64,000 nt of DNA from Cognatundibacterium rugosum (GCF_014284365.1 NZ_JACOGG010000001.1:248001-312000); one strand, 5' to 3'. Numbered from the stretch's first letter, positions 53,895-63,657 are shown. Numbers and translations are program-made. The notes: generated by a model not told the origin, from the letters alone.

Positions 53895-55595
53895 ATGAGC
53901 ATCGCCAAGCGCCTTTATCTGTTAATCGGCATTTTTTCGCTGGTACTGGTCGCCGTATCAGGCTATGGAATTATGCAGATGAATAAAATCTATACTGCAG
54001 CCAATTTCTCCAATATGAATACCGTCCCCAGCCTGCTGGAGCTAGGCATTTCTTTTCGGTATGCTGCCCAGACACGTGCGCAAATGTGGCAACACATCAC
54101 TTTAGAAGATGCTGAAAAAAAAGCGGCGATATTCAAATCCATCAATGAATCCCATCAAAAAGTATTGGACTCTTTTGCCCGATATGAAAAAGACGATGTC
54201 GCTGATGACAAAGACCGTGCCTTACTCGAGAAGGCACGCAAATCTTATGATAATTTTGTTGGCATGCGAACTAAGGCTCTGGCTTTATCCACAGAAGGCA
54301 AGCGAGAAGAAGCAAGGGATTTTGTATTGGCAAACCAAGCCATACCAATCGGTATGGCGGATGCATTTGATGAGCACAAGGATTTTAATTCAGCACTCGG
54401 TAAAAAATCCGCAGAAGATGCGATCTCTACACTCAATTCCGCTACCTGGTTTTCCATCTCCCTCGTCGTGCTGGCTCTGGTCCTGATGGTGGTATGGGGT
54501 ACTTTGTTGGTGCGTAAGATAGTCGGCTCCCTCGAACACGCCGTTCAGGTTGCTGAAACTGTGTCCAGCGGAGACCTGACCAGCCAGATTGAAGTACACA
54601 GCCAGGATGAAGCTGGCAAGGTCTTGTACGCACTCAAAGAGATGAATACCAACCTGCTCAATATCGTGTCACAAGTACGTGCCAGTACCGATAATATCGC
54701 CGCTGCCTCGACTGAGATTGCAACCGGTAATATGGATTTGTCTTCACGGACTGAACAACAGGCAGGTTCGCTCGAAGAAACCGCATCGTCGATGGAAGAG
54801 CTGACCAGCACTGTACGTCAGAATGCGGACAATGCGCGCCAGGCGAATCAGCTCGCTGTCTCAGCATCGGAAATCGCGATCAAAGGTGGCGACGTGGTGG
54901 CACAAGTGGTGGATACCATGAGTGGGATCAATGAGTCGGCCCGTAAGATTGTCGACATCATCGGTGTGATCGATGGCATCGCATTTCAGACCAATATTCT
55001 GGCGCTGAATGCTGCCGTGGAGGCAGCCCGTGCTGGTGAACAGGGACGTGGCTTTGCTGTGGTGGCAGCCGAAGTGCGCAATTTGGCGCAGCGTAGTGCC
55101 AGTGCGGCGAAGGAAATCAAAGTCTTGATTGATGATTCGGTCGGCAAAGTCGAACGGGGCACATTGTTAGTCAGTGAAGCAGGTACCACCATCAAGGAAG
55201 TGGTAACTAGCGTGCGCCGTGTCACCGATGTCGTGACTGAAATCAGCGCTGCGAGCCAGGAACAAACGGCAGGCATAGATCAGATCAATATCGCCATCAC
55301 CCAGATGGATGAAACGACACAGCAAAATGCAGCGCTGGTGGAACAGGCAGCTGCAGCCGCAGCTTCACTACAGGATCAGGCTGCCAGCCTGGCTGAAGTA
55401 GTCAGTGTATTCAAAGTCAATGGCATCAACAATGTTGCCAGCAAACCCAAGTCAACGGCTGCTAAACCTGCCCGCCCCGCCGCCGTGGCACCAGCCAAAG
55501 TAAAGCAGGCCGCCATCAGCCATAGCGGCACTGCCTCACAACGCGCATCCGCCCCGTCCAGCAAGGCCGATGAAGGACAGTGGGAAGAGTTTTGA
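53895..55595 (+). CDS. Methyl-accepting chemotaxis protein with CheR-docking tail
   Basis: 566 residues. TM1 ([19 protein letters not shown]), a 4HB-type periplasmic domain (about 35-185), TM2 ([20 protein letters not shown]), HAMP, and the signalling tip [20 protein letters not shown]. The C-terminus ends QWEEF, matching the xWxxF pentapeptide that docks CheR and CheB, after a flexible Ala/Pro/Lys-rich linker. So this receptor, unlike that at 45574, can tether the methylation enzymes. AGGAGAC lies before the ATG. Terminated by the hairpin at 55628-55667. Confidence 0.94.
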   Translation: MSIAKRLYLLIGIFSLVLVAVSGYGIMQMNKIYTAANFSNMNTVPSLLELGISFRYAAQTRAQMWQHITLEDAEKKAAIFKSINESHQKVLDSFARYEKDDVADDKDRALLEKARKSYDNFVGMRTKALALSTEGKREEARDFVLANQAIPIGMADAFDEHKDFNSALGKKSAEDAISTLNSATWFSISLVVLALVLMVVWGTLLVRKIVGSLEHAVQVAETVSSGDLTSQIEVHSQDEAGKVLYALKEMNTNLLNIVSQVRASTDNIAAASTEIATGNMDLSSRTEQQAGSLEETASSMEELTSTVRQNADNARQANQLAVSASEIAIKGGDVVAQVVDTMSGINESARKIVDIIGVIDGIAFQTNILALNAAVEAARAGEQGRGFAVVAAEVRNLAQRSASAAKEIKVLIDDSVGKVERGTLLVSEAGTTIKEVVTSVRRVTDVVTEISAASQEQTAGIDQINIAITQMDETTQQNAALVEQAAAAAASLQDQAASLAEVVSVFKVNGINNVASKPKSTAAKPARPAAVAPAKVKQAAISHSGTASQRASAPSSKADEGQWEEF

Positions 55596-55627
55596 TGTCT
55601 GCGTAAGCGCTTAAGCTCCTCAGCTCA

Positions 55628-55667
55628 GGGCGTCCCGGCTACACCGGAGACGCCCCTTTTTTTGCTG
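55628..55667 (+). terminator. Rho-independent terminator after the chemoreceptor gene
   Basis: GGGCGTC (55628-55634) pairs with GACGCCC (55649-55655) around an inner CCGG...CCGG pair, and a T-rich tract follows. Confidence 0.85.
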
Positions 55668-55756
55668 TTTTTTTGTGCGACGCAATAAATATTAATCGAG
55701 AATATGAAATCTTAATGACATTCACAAATAACATAACTTGATATCTGAATAAGTCA

Positions 55757-55786
55757 TTGGATTCTTGCAGTGCGGATGACTATCAT
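55757..55786 (+). promoter_or_regulatory. Candidate promoter of the micro-ORF at 55819
   Basis: TTGGAT (55757-55762) and TATCAT (55781-55786) are spaced by 18 bases, about 33 bases before the micro-ORF start. Moderate match only. Confidence 0.35.
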
Positions 55787-55818
55787 GGCTACATCATTCA
55801 ACCACACAAGGAAATAGC

Positions 55819-55890
55819 ATGATCAGCCTGATTATTCTGACTCAAATTATTGCAACTATCGCTATTCTGACTGCCGCTTTAGCTGACTGA
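55819..55890 (+). CDS. Candidate 23-residue hydrophobic membrane peptide
   Basis: An ATG with AAGGA at 55808-55812, seven bases upstream, starts a 23-codon frame ending in TGA at 55888-55890. The peptide begins MISLIILTQIIATIAILTAA and ends LAD; it is almost all Ile, Leu, Ala and Thr, fit to be a single membrane helix. It stands in a 670-base gene-poor gap and has its own candidate promoter. It could be a small membrane-regulator subunit or a type I toxin-like peptide; I cannot tell which. Support is the ribosome site, composition and context, so confidence is moderate. Confidence 0.5.
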   Translation: MISLIILTQIIATIAILTAALAD

Positions 55891-56264
55891 TTGCCGCTTT
55901 TTGCAAGCACATGTTGCAATGCAATATGTTGATGTAAACCGTAGTACCCACTTTGTTATTCAGCTTGTCGTCTGATGTTCCCGCTGGCTGACGCGTTTTC
56001 GCTAGAACGTCTTATCGCCGCACATGACGGGCCATGCGCCCACCAGGCAGTCCACGCCGGATAGCTGCCGCTGTACAGACTGATCCTGCCGCATACACTT
56101 ACGTTGACGATGCGGCAGTGACATACCGATCCGGCATCCCCTTTTTTTCCTGTTTTGTCCTGCTAGGCTGAACCGTTACAGTTGCGTATTTCTGCCTGCA
56201 TTTTCCTGAGCCGGGCGAGCAACGCGTACAATAGCGGCTTATTTCCTGCTTCTTTGTTCTTTCC
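55891..56264. other. Gene-poor region after the micro-ORF
   Basis: About 370 bases. Contains an inverted repeat with 9-base arms (CTGCCGCAT at 56086-56094 and ATGCGGCAG at 56110-56118) and T-runs downstream, possibly a weak terminator. No gene seen on either strand. Confidence 0.4.
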
Positions 56265-57788
56265 ATGACTATTCTGCTCACAACGCTCAATGCCCGTTAC
56301 GCCCATGCTTCATTGGGATTGCGTTACCTGCTTGCCAATATGGGCGCGTTGCAGGCGCAAACCCAGTTGCATGAATTTGTGATCGGTGCGCGCAGTACGG
56401 ACGTGGTGGAAAAAATCCTGGGCTATCGTCAGGAAGGCGAAAAGCTGATCGTCGGTTTTGGTGTGTATATCTGGAACGTAGTGGAAATTACCCAGATCGT
56501 CGCCGTGCTCAAACGGGTCGCACCCGAAGTCGTGATTGTGCTGGGCGGGCCCGAGGTATCGCATGAAACCGGCGACCAGGAAATCATACGGCTGGCCGAT
56601 TATGTGATCACTGGCTGGGGCGATATCAGTTTTCCGGAATTGTGCGCACAAATCCTCAATGGGCCACAGCCGCTGATGAAAGTCCACGCCGGCAAACAGC
56701 CACCGATGAATGACATCAAGCTGCCTTATCAGTTGTACACCGATCAGGATATCCGTCACCGCACCCTGTATGTCGAGGCATCCCGTGGCTGCCCGTTCAA
56801 ATGCGAATTCTGTCTGTCAGCACTGGATAAAACTGCCTGGCCTTTTGATATCGATGTGTTTCTGGCGGAAATGGAAAGCCTGTATCAGCGCGGTGCACGC
56901 TTATTCAAATTCGTCGACCGCACCTTTAATCTGAATATCAAAACCAGCCTGAAAATCATGCAGTTCTTCCTCGATAAACTGGAAGCGGCACCGCATGATC
57001 CTGTGTTTGCACATTTCGAAGTGGTACCAGACCATTTACCGGACGCGCTCAAAGAAGGCATACAGAAATTCCCTGACGGGACACTGCAATTTGAAATCGG
57101 TATTCAGAGTTTTAACCCGGCGGTGCAAGCCCTGATCAGCCGTAAACAAAACAATGATAAAGCCGCTGAGAATATACGCTGGCTGACCACCCAGTCGCAT
57201 GCGCATTTGCACGTCGATCTGATCGCCGGTCTGCCCGGCGAAACCATGGACAGTTTTGCGCAAGGCTTTAATCATCTGGTGTCGCTTAAACCCCATGAGA
57301 TACAGTTTGGCATTCTGAAACGCCTGCGCGGCACTCCTATCATCCGCCACACCGAGGCCTATCAGTTGCGCTTTGATCCGCAGCCGCCTTACACCATCCT
57401 GGCGAACCAGGATATTCCATTCACTGATATGCAGCGGCTGGTGCGCTTTGCGCGTTACTGGGACATGGTGGCCAATTCCGGGCGCTTTGCCAACACGCTG
57501 CCAGTGATGCTGGCGGACGATCCGTTTGCGCGCTTCATGGCATTTTCTGACTGGATATTTGCCAATACCGATGCCACCCACAGAATCGCGCTGGATCGCC
57601 TGGCCGCCTTAGTCGGTCAATGGCTGCAATTGCAAGGCATGTCCGCCGCCGACTGCAAAACCTTGCTGGCCAGCGACTACGCGGGCAACGCCCAGCATCA
57701 GCAAGGCAGCAGCCATAAAGGCCAGAACCTCAGCCAGGAAAAAGGCAAAGCCACGCCACAAAGACAGCGCCAGCACATGGTGGCGTAA
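56265..57788 (+). CDS. B12-binding radical SAM protein (DUF4080-like)
   Basis: 507 residues. An N-terminal cobalamin-binding domain (about 1-140: TTLNARYAHASLGLRYLLAN, IVLGGPEVSHE, DYVITGWGDISFPEL) is followed by a radical SAM core with the CxxxCxxC motif in ASRGCPFKCEFCLSALD, which binds a [4Fe-4S] cluster, and GIQSFNP and HVDLIAGLPGE downstream. The C-terminal part fits DUF4080. Members probably carry out methylation or rearrangement using cobalamin; the substrate is unknown. It stands alone. The C-terminal 40 residues are Gln/Lys-rich and disordered. Confidence 0.9.
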   Translation: MTILLTTLNARYAHASLGLRYLLANMGALQAQTQLHEFVIGARSTDVVEKILGYRQEGEKLIVGFGVYIWNVVEITQIVAVLKRVAPEVVIVLGGPEVSHETGDQEIIRLADYVITGWGDISFPELCAQILNGPQPLMKVHAGKQPPMNDIKLPYQLYTDQDIRHRTLYVEASRGCPFKCEFCLSALDKTAWPFDIDVFLAEMESLYQRGARLFKFVDRTFNLNIKTSLKIMQFFLDKLEAAPHDPVFAHFEVVPDHLPDALKEGIQKFPDGTLQFEIGIQSFNPAVQALISRKQNNDKAAENIRWLTTQSHAHLHVDLIAGLPGETMDSFAQGFNHLVSLKPHEIQFGILKRLRGTPIIRHTEAYQLRFDPQPPYTILANQDIPFTDMQRLVRFARYWDMVANSGRFANTLPVMLADDPFARFMAFSDWIFANTDATHRIALDRLAALVGQWLQLQGMSAADCKTLLASDYAGNAQHQQGSSHKGQNLSQEKGKATPQRQRQHMVA

Positions 57789-57808
57789 TATCGTCAAAAC
57801 ACCTCGTT

Positions 57809-58621
57809 TCAATTTGCTTTGCGGTGCGGAAAAATAGCGCGGTTCAGTTCGCCGTTACGCCGTGTAGTCTGGATCACGGTATTGATACGGCGTATCCAGT
57901 CTTCGTATCTGGGACTGGCCGCAAAGCATAATTCGTCGATCAGCAAAGGCTTATCCAGCACCACGAAATCCTCGCCAGGTGATAAGCCTGAGGATTTTTC
58001 AGCGACGATCAGCTGATGCAAAAACTGACTGACTTCCTCGGCACGCGTATGAAAATCGCCAAACAGCATCACATCCATGCGATGGCTGATCAGCTTACGC
58101 AAACGCGCCGTATGTGAACTCACATCTTCTTCCACTTTGAACAGTTTGTTACGCTGTGCTTCGAATTCATCGCCGTAGCCGGAGCCGCGCACCACGCCTA
58201 CCGTTTTACCGCGCAAATCCTCAATGCCACGGAAAGAAAACACTGCATCGCTACGCACCACCAGCCAAACCTGATTACTTAAAAAAGGCTCGGACAGGAT
58301 CAGATTCGGATGACTGCGTCCGGCGCTGACACCAAAGGCCATGCCTTCATGATTGCGGGTCTTTTCATACAGGCGGGGATAGGGATAACGCTCAATCTCG
58401 AACTGCAGCGCCAGCTTTTGTTCAAACAGGTCAAGCAAGCGCCGTATCTCGTCACGTAAAGGCAGCATCTGGCCCGCTTCGTTGCGGTTCTCACGGATAT
58501 ACAGTGTCAGACGGGTTTGTGCCATCAACGGCGCTGTAGCCAGACAGCCTGCCACGGCCAGACTGCAACGTAGCAGCTGACGTCGTGACGGATCTGGTGG
58601 CAGCAGAATAAAATTACGCAT
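57809..58621 (-). CDS. Orphan solute-binding protein family 3 (paralogue of 871-1674)
   Basis: 270 residues with a twin-arginine-like signal (SRRQLLRCSLAVAGCLATAP, cleavage near residue 33). SBP_bac_3 landmarks: HEGMAFGVSAGRSHPNLILS, EDLRGKTVGVVRGSGYGDEF, and RMDVMLFGDFHTRAEEV. No transport permease or ATPase adjoins it. It shares with the 871-1674 protein a similar length, the GVVRG-x-x-YG hinge, and the RMD...H segment, so they are probable paralogues. It is convergent with the radical SAM gene with 20 bases between stops. Ligand unknown. Confidence 0.82.
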   Translation of the reverse strand: MRNFILLPPDPSRRQLLRCSLAVAGCLATAPLMAQTRLTLYIRENRNEAGQMLPLRDEIRRLLDLFEQKLALQFEIERYPYPRLYEKTRNHEGMAFGVSAGRSHPNLILSEPFLSNQVWLVVRSDAVFSFRGIEDLRGKTVGVVRGSGYGDEFEAQRNKLFKVEEDVSSHTARLRKLISHRMDVMLFGDFHTRAEEVSQFLHQLIVAEKSSGLSPGEDFVVLDKPLLIDELCFAASPRYEDWIRRINTVIQTTRRNGELNRAIFPHRKAN

Positions 58622-58757
58622 AGCGACATTCAGGCTTTTTCAACAAGCTGTTTCAATACCGGTTTTCTTGATGGCTAAGAACCGCACCAGCTCTGGATTG
58701 CTCTGATTTCCGGTCGCCGCCATTCCATGTGTATTCGGCTGAGTATGCGCTGCCAGC

Positions 58758-60209
58758 TTACACCAGACAAGACAATTGCACCCGCACCAGCAAACCGGAT
58801 ATGCCCGGTGTTGGGCTTGTTCCGCCTGCGAGCGCCGCTCCCCTCCGCACATCTTCCAGGGTAATACGTCCCTGATGTAATTGCACAACCTCACTGACTA
58901 TACTCATGCCCAGACCGGTACCCCCTGGATGCGATGCACTGCTGCTGAGAGCTCGATAAAACGGCTGAAACACTTTCTCTTTCTCTGTATCCGATAAGCC
59001 TGGCCCGTTATCCTGCACCTCCAACAGCACACTGGTCTCTCTGGGCAGCACGCGTACCACGATTTGTCCGCCAGCCGGCGTGTAGGTGATTGCATTGTCG
59101 ATGAGATTGGTCAGCATCTCATGCAGCAGCAAGGCATGGCCGCGCAATCTGACTTCGGTATCGGCTTCCAGCGCCAGATCCTGCTGCTTGCGCACCGCAC
59201 TCAAGGCCAGCTCCAGACACACCTCGCGCGCCAGCTGAGTCAGACTGAGTTCGGTCATTTCCATTTCAGCGACTCCGTGCCCGGTACGTGCCAGCGTCAG
59301 CAGGCGATTGGCCAGATACACCGTGGTATCGGTAGTCTGAGCAATGCTTTGCACGATCTGGCGCATGGCGACCGGATCATCTTCACGCAAAGCCAGTTCA
59401 GCCTGCGTTTTTAAGACGGTCAGCGGTGTGCGTAACTGGTGGGAGGCATCAGCGATGAAACGCTTCTGCCCCGAAATCAGCTGATCCAGCCGCGCCATAT
59501 AGCCATTCATGGCCAGCACCAGCGGCCGTATCTCCTTATGCACGATCAGCGGGCTAAAGTCGGATAAGTCAGTGGGCTCCCGCTCAGCCAGGTAGTAACT
59601 GAGCTGCAGCAAGGGATGCAACACAAAACGCAGCGCAAGCCAGACCAGCAGCGCCACTGCAATCACCAGCAAAGCCTGACGCAGCAAGGTATCGAGCAGA
59701 ATTTTGCGCGACATACCGCGTCTCGCATCAAGTGTTTCTGCCACTTCCACCAGTGCGATGCCACGCATCCTGTCGTCATACACGGGCTGATGCAAGGCAG
59801 CGATGCGTATGGGCTGGCCCTGATATTGGGCATGAAAAAAATGGACCAGGGCCGGGTAAATATCGGAGCGTGCAACGTTTTTGGGTAAACCCGGCAAATC
59901 CTCATAACCGGAAATGTATTCGCCATGGATGCCGGACACCCGGTAATACAGACGCCCCAAGGTGTCGGTTTCGAAACTGTCCAAAGCCACATAGGGCACG
60001 TCCACGGTCACCTTGCCATCCACAATCGCGATACGCTCGCCCAGCGCGCGCGCTGACGACAGCAGCGAGCGGTCATAGGCCAGATCTGCCGCGTCGAGCG
60101 CATTGTTATAGACCGAGAACGCATTCAGTGCCACCAGGATGACCAGCGGTATCAGTAACCAGCGCAGAAACTGGCCACGCAGACTGCCAAGCTGGTCCAG
60201 GTTCTGCAT
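58758..60209 (-). CDS. TctE-like sensor histidine kinase
   Basis: 483 residues. TM1 (FLRWLLIPLVILVALNAFSV), a periplasmic 2CSK_N-type sensor domain (about 35-165), TM2 (LVIAVALLVWLALRFVLHPL), then HAMP-like linker and the kinase: RFIADASHQLRTPLTVLKTQ (phospho-His), LIDNAITYTPAGG, EVQDNGPGLSDTEKEKVFQP and GGTGLGMSIVSEV. The N-terminal 2CSK_N domain is that of tricarboxylate sensors (TctE). It overlaps the stop of the response regulator by one base (TGATG at 60209). Confidence 0.9.
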   Translation of the reverse strand: MQNLDQLGSLRGQFLRWLLIPLVILVALNAFSVYNNALDAADLAYDRSLLSSARALGERIAIVDGKVTVDVPYVALDSFETDTLGRLYYRVSGIHGEYISGYEDLPGLPKNVARSDIYPALVHFFHAQYQGQPIRIAALHQPVYDDRMRGIALVEVAETLDARRGMSRKILLDTLLRQALLVIAVALLVWLALRFVLHPLLQLSYYLAEREPTDLSDFSPLIVHKEIRPLVLAMNGYMARLDQLISGQKRFIADASHQLRTPLTVLKTQAELALREDDPVAMRQIVQSIAQTTDTTVYLANRLLTLARTGHGVAEMEMTELSLTQLAREVCLELALSAVRKQQDLALEADTEVRLRGHALLLHEMLTNLIDNAITYTPAGGQIVVRVLPRETSVLLEVQDNGPGLSDTEKEKVFQPFYRALSSSASHPGGTGLGMSIVSEVVQLHQGRITLEDVRRGAALAGGTSPTPGISGLLVRVQLSCLV

Positions 60210-60883
60210 CAGCGTGTTTCCAGCAAATAGCCGATGCCGCGCAGCGTGACGATGCCGACTTTGCCCTGACTGACGCTATCGAGCTTCTTGCGCAGGCGGT
60301 GTATGTAAATTTCTATCGCATCCAGATTCGCATCATCGTCCAGCGCAAATACCTGATCAAACAGTTTATCCTTGGGCACAGCTTGACCGGGCCGCGTCAT
60401 CAGCACTTCCAGCACCGCATATTCACGCGGCGTCAGCGACATCGGCGCCTGCGCATAAAAGAACTGGCGGATCACGGTATCGAAACTCAGTTCACCACAC
60501 TGCAACACCACCGCCTCATTACCTTGTGCCCGGCGCAATAAGGCTTTCACGCGCGCCTCCAGTTCGGCCAGTTCGAAAGGTTTAGGCAAATAATCGTCTG
60601 CGCCCAGATTCAGCCCTTGTACCCGGTCCTGCAAGCCACCACGTGCGGTCAGAATAAGCACCGGCGTCTTGCTGCCACGCGCGCGCATGCGCTTCAGCAC
60701 ATCCAGCCCATCCATTCTGGGCAGACTCAAATCCAGGATCACCAGTGCATATTCCTGGGTATGCAACAAGGCATCGGCATCGGCACCATCGTGAGCCACC
60801 TCTACCGTTAAGCGGGCATCACGCAAGGCTTTGGCCAGCCAGTGCGATAATTCCTGATGATCTTCAACTAACAGAATACGCAT
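60209..60883 (-). CDS. TctD-like response regulator
   Basis: 224 residues from the ATG at 60883; a longer frame from 60955 adds an unlikely leader. Receiver domain (ILLVEDHQELS, VILDLSLPRMDG, LPKPFELAELEARV) and an OmpR-type winged helix (SLTPREYAVLEVLMTRPG, AIEIYIHRLRKKLDSVSQ, ITLRGIGYLLE). It partners with the kinase below. It is divergent, with a 500-base intergenic region, from a tricarboxylate-binding-type gene (61385) and an ABC importer, its likely targets. Confidence 0.92.
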   Translation of the reverse strand: MRILLVEDHQELSHWLAKALRDARLTVEVAHDGADADALLHTQEYALVILDLSLPRMDGLDVLKRMRARGSKTPVLILTARGGLQDRVQGLNLGADDYLPKPFELAELEARVKALLRRAQGNEAVVLQCGELSFDTVIRQFFYAQAPMSLTPREYAVLEVLMTRPGQAVPKDKLFDQVFALDDDANLDAIEIYIHRLRKKLDSVSQGKVGIVTLRGIGYLLETR

Positions 60884-61384
60884 AGTATTTTTATGATGCG
60901 GGACGGCAGAAAATCCACCTGGCCCAGCAACAGTGCTACACGCGCAGCTGGGCAAAGAGGCAGATGGTTTTTGTGGCTATCCTGTAATGATCTGCGGAGC
61001 CTGTCTCCCGGCTCCAACCGTCAGGCAGGCCAGAATCGGGCACCACCTTGCGCGAAGAATCGCATAAATCGCGCACAAAATCGACTATCCCTTGGGATAC
61101 AGACAAATTTTTTGTAGGAATGAAACAGCAAGTCTGCCTGAGTCAGGGATATGGTGGGATGTAAGCGAATTGAAAGCCTGCTCAGAGTAAGGCCGTGCAG
61201 ACTCCGGTCTATCAAGCTTATGCACCTCTGTGCACGGTCGGCGCTTGCTAAGCTGTAGCTGCAGACTCAGCGCAAATGTATCAAAAGCGGGTGACATCCG
61301 CTATGCTGAAAGCGGACTGAAAGTAATCCGCCGCTATGATTTGTGCCATCAGCCATCATGTCAGGCTGAAGCTAAGGATAAACC
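60884..61384. other. Regulatory intergenic region between TctDE-like genes and the Bug gene
   Basis: About 500 bases with no convincing gene on either strand. Expected to contain divergent promoters and a response-regulator site. I see no clear consensus promoter; the spacing before 61385 includes TATGAT (61335-61340) without a good -35. Confidence 0.4.
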
Positions 61385-62356
61385 ATGAAATTGCCGCTGC
61401 GCCTCGTCCTGTTGTTATGCAGTCCGCTATGGATGGCGGGAACAGGCATGGCTGCGACCAAAACGGCTGAAACCGATAGTCGCTGCGTCGTACCGGCCAA
61501 GCCCGGCGGTGGTATGGACCTGACCTGCAAACTGATACAAAAAACGCTGACACCTGGCACCGTACAACTCAGTTATTTGCCAGGAGGTGTCGGTGCGGTG
61601 GCCTGGACCTCCGTGCTTAGTCAGCGTCTGCCCACCAGCAATACGCTGGTCGCATTTTCCGGTGGCTCCTTGCTTAATATCGCGGAAGGTAAATTCGGCA
61701 AAGCCGATACCTCACAAGTGCGCTGGGTCGCTGCTATCGGCACGGATTACGGCATGATCGCGGTGCGCCAGGATTCCCCCTACAAAACCCTGCGTGAGCT
61801 GATGGAAGCCATGCGCAAGCGGCCAGCCAATTTCGCGATCGCAGCCGGTGGCACGGTAGGCAGCCAGGATTGGCTGAAAATGGCCCAGATAGGCCGGCTG
61901 GCGGGCATCGATCCGAAAGCCCTGAAACTGGTGGCCTTTGAAGGCGGCGGTGAGTCCTTCACCGCGCTGATGGCAAACCATGTGCAAGTGGTGTCCGGCG
62001 ATGCATCAGAAGCCGCTCTGCATGCGAAGGATGGCGATATCCGCGTACTGGCCGTGCTGTCCGACGCGCGTCTGCCCGGTGTGCTGGAAAACATACCAAC
62101 CGCGAGGGAACAGGGCTTCGACGTCACCTGGCCGATTATTCGTGGTGTCTACATGGGGCCGCAAACCAGCGATCGCGAATATCAGCAATGGGTGCAGACC
62201 TTTGAACGACTCATGAGCAGTAACGGTTTTGCTGAACAACGTAAAGCAGCCGGTCTCTATCCTTTTTCCATGACAGGGAAACAGCTCAGCGATTACATAG
62301 ACCAGGCAGTAATCCGTTACCGCTCACAAGCCCATGAATTCGGCATGATACGTTAA
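61385..62356 (+). CDS. Tripartite tricarboxylate transporter substrate-binding protein (Bug/TctC family)
   Basis: 323 residues with a signal peptide (LVLLLCSPLWMAGTGMA, cleavage near residue 22). Bug family features: CVVPAKPGGGMDLTCKLIQK, PGTVQLSYLPGGVGAVAW, AIAAGGTVGSQDWLKMAQIG and GENIPTA-like VLENIPTAREQGFDV. These receptors capture di- and tricarboxylates. No TctA or TctB membrane genes follow; instead the next gene is a different type of binding protein. Divergent from the TctDE-like pair, which likely controls it. Confidence 0.9.
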   Translation: MKLPLRLVLLLCSPLWMAGTGMAATKTAETDSRCVVPAKPGGGMDLTCKLIQKTLTPGTVQLSYLPGGVGAVAWTSVLSQRLPTSNTLVAFSGGSLLNIAEGKFGKADTSQVRWVAAIGTDYGMIAVRQDSPYKTLRELMEAMRKRPANFAIAAGGTVGSQDWLKMAQIGRLAGIDPKALKLVAFEGGGESFTALMANHVQVVSGDASEAALHAKDGDIRVLAVLSDARLPGVLENIPTAREQGFDVTWPIIRGVYMGPQTSDREYQQWVQTFERLMSSNGFAEQRKAAGLYPFSMTGKQLSDYIDQAVIRYRSQAHEFGMIR

Positions 62357-62455
62357 GACGAGGAGCAAACAGAACTGGCAGCACAGGAAGTTTTTTAGCA
62401 TTACAAGTCATACAGGCAGTAAGTCATACCAATAAAACATACAGGAGATAAGCAC

Positions 62456-63547
62456 ATGAAATCCACATCACTGGTATTGGGCACGGTCACAGCCCTGGCA
62501 TTCAGCGCAGCCATGGCACAGGCACCAGCAGGTTATCCGGCGGATTACAGCAAAATTATTGATGCCGCAAAAAAAGAAGGCAAGCTGGTCATTTACAGCG
62601 CGACCGACACCAAGGCCGTTGAGCCTATGATCAAAGACTTCCGCAGCATGTACCCGGACGTACAGGTGGAATATAACGATATGAATTCCACTGAAGTCTA
62701 TAACCGCTATATTTCTGAAATGGCGGCCGGTGGTAACAGTGCCGATCTGATGTGGTCGTCAGCGATGGATTTGCAGACTAAGCTGGTGTCTGATGGCTAC
62801 GGTATGCAATATGCATCCCCGGAATTAGCCAGTATCCCACAATGGGCGAACTGGAATAATGCCGCTTACGGCACCACTTTTGAACCCGCTGTTTTTGTCT
62901 ACAACAAGCGTCTGGTCAGCGCGGATGAAGTACCGAAAACCCATGCTGAATTTGCCAAACTGCTGACCACCAAAGCCGACAAATTCAAAAACAAAGTCAC
63001 GACCTATGACATTGAAAAATCCGGGGTCGGTTTCATGTTCATCACCCAGGACAGCCGTGAAAACCAGGCATTCTGGGATCTGGCCAAAGCCTTCGGGAAT
63101 GTGAGTGTGCGTGTGCAATCCTCGACCGGAACCATGCTGGAAAGGATTTCTTCGGGGGAGAATCTGCTCGGTTATAACATCCTGGGATCGTATGCATTAG
63201 TACGTGCCGCCAAAGATCCGTCTATCGGCGTACAAATCCCAAGAGATTACACGCTGGTCTTGTCACGCGTCATGTTCATCAGTAAAGCGGCCAAACATCC
63301 GAATTCGGCCAAGCTGTGGCTGGATTACACGCTGTCCAAACGCGGTCAGACCATGATCGCCAACGAAGCCAAACTGTATGCGATCCGCGCCGACGTGAAA
63401 GGCGAAACCACGTCTTCCGAACTGGCCAAGCTGATCGGCCCTGGCTTGAAGCCGCTGCCGGTCAATCCTATGCTGCTGCAATATCTGGATCAGGCCAAGC
63501 GCCTGGCCTTCCTCAAGCAGTGGAAAGAAACTGCCGGTAAAAAATAA
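62456..63547 (+). CDS. ABC transporter substrate-binding protein, AfuA/FbpA type
   Basis: 363 residues with a signal peptide (LVLGTVTALAFSAAMAQAPA, cleavage near residue 22). It fits the extracellular binding proteins of Fe(III)/hexose-phosphate-type importers: AAKKEGKLVIYSATDTKAVE, FRSMYPDVQVEYNDMNSTEV, SADLMWSSAMDLQ, and RDYTLVLSRVMFISKAAKHP followed by SAKLWLDYTLSKRGQ. ACAGGAGATAAG is a good Shine-Dalgarno. A permease gene follows 110 bases later. Substrate could be iron or a sugar phosphate; the binding residues are not decisive by eye. Confidence 0.88.
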   Translation: MKSTSLVLGTVTALAFSAAMAQAPAGYPADYSKIIDAAKKEGKLVIYSATDTKAVEPMIKDFRSMYPDVQVEYNDMNSTEVYNRYISEMAAGGNSADLMWSSAMDLQTKLVSDGYGMQYASPELASIPQWANWNNAAYGTTFEPAVFVYNKRLVSADEVPKTHAEFAKLLTTKADKFKNKVTTYDIEKSGVGFMFITQDSRENQAFWDLAKAFGNVSVRVQSSTGTMLERISSGENLLGYNILGSYALVRAAKDPSIGVQIPRDYTLVLSRVMFISKAAKHPNSAKLWLDYTLSKRGQTMIANEAKLYAIRADVKGETTSSELAKLIGPGLKPLPVNPMLLQYLDQAKRLAFLKQWKETAGKK

Positions 63548-63657
63548 GCCGGTAAGTGGCAAGTGGCGCGTTGGCGATTCTGCGCTGGCGCGTCCGGCTT
63601 ACCCGCTGATATCAGCAACTTTCTGCTGCCTTCCTGACTGACTTTTTTGGGCGAATT

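Noticed and set aside
57036..57581. 181-residue antisense frame in the radical SAM gene
   Set aside because: Antisense shadow of a firm radical SAM gene.
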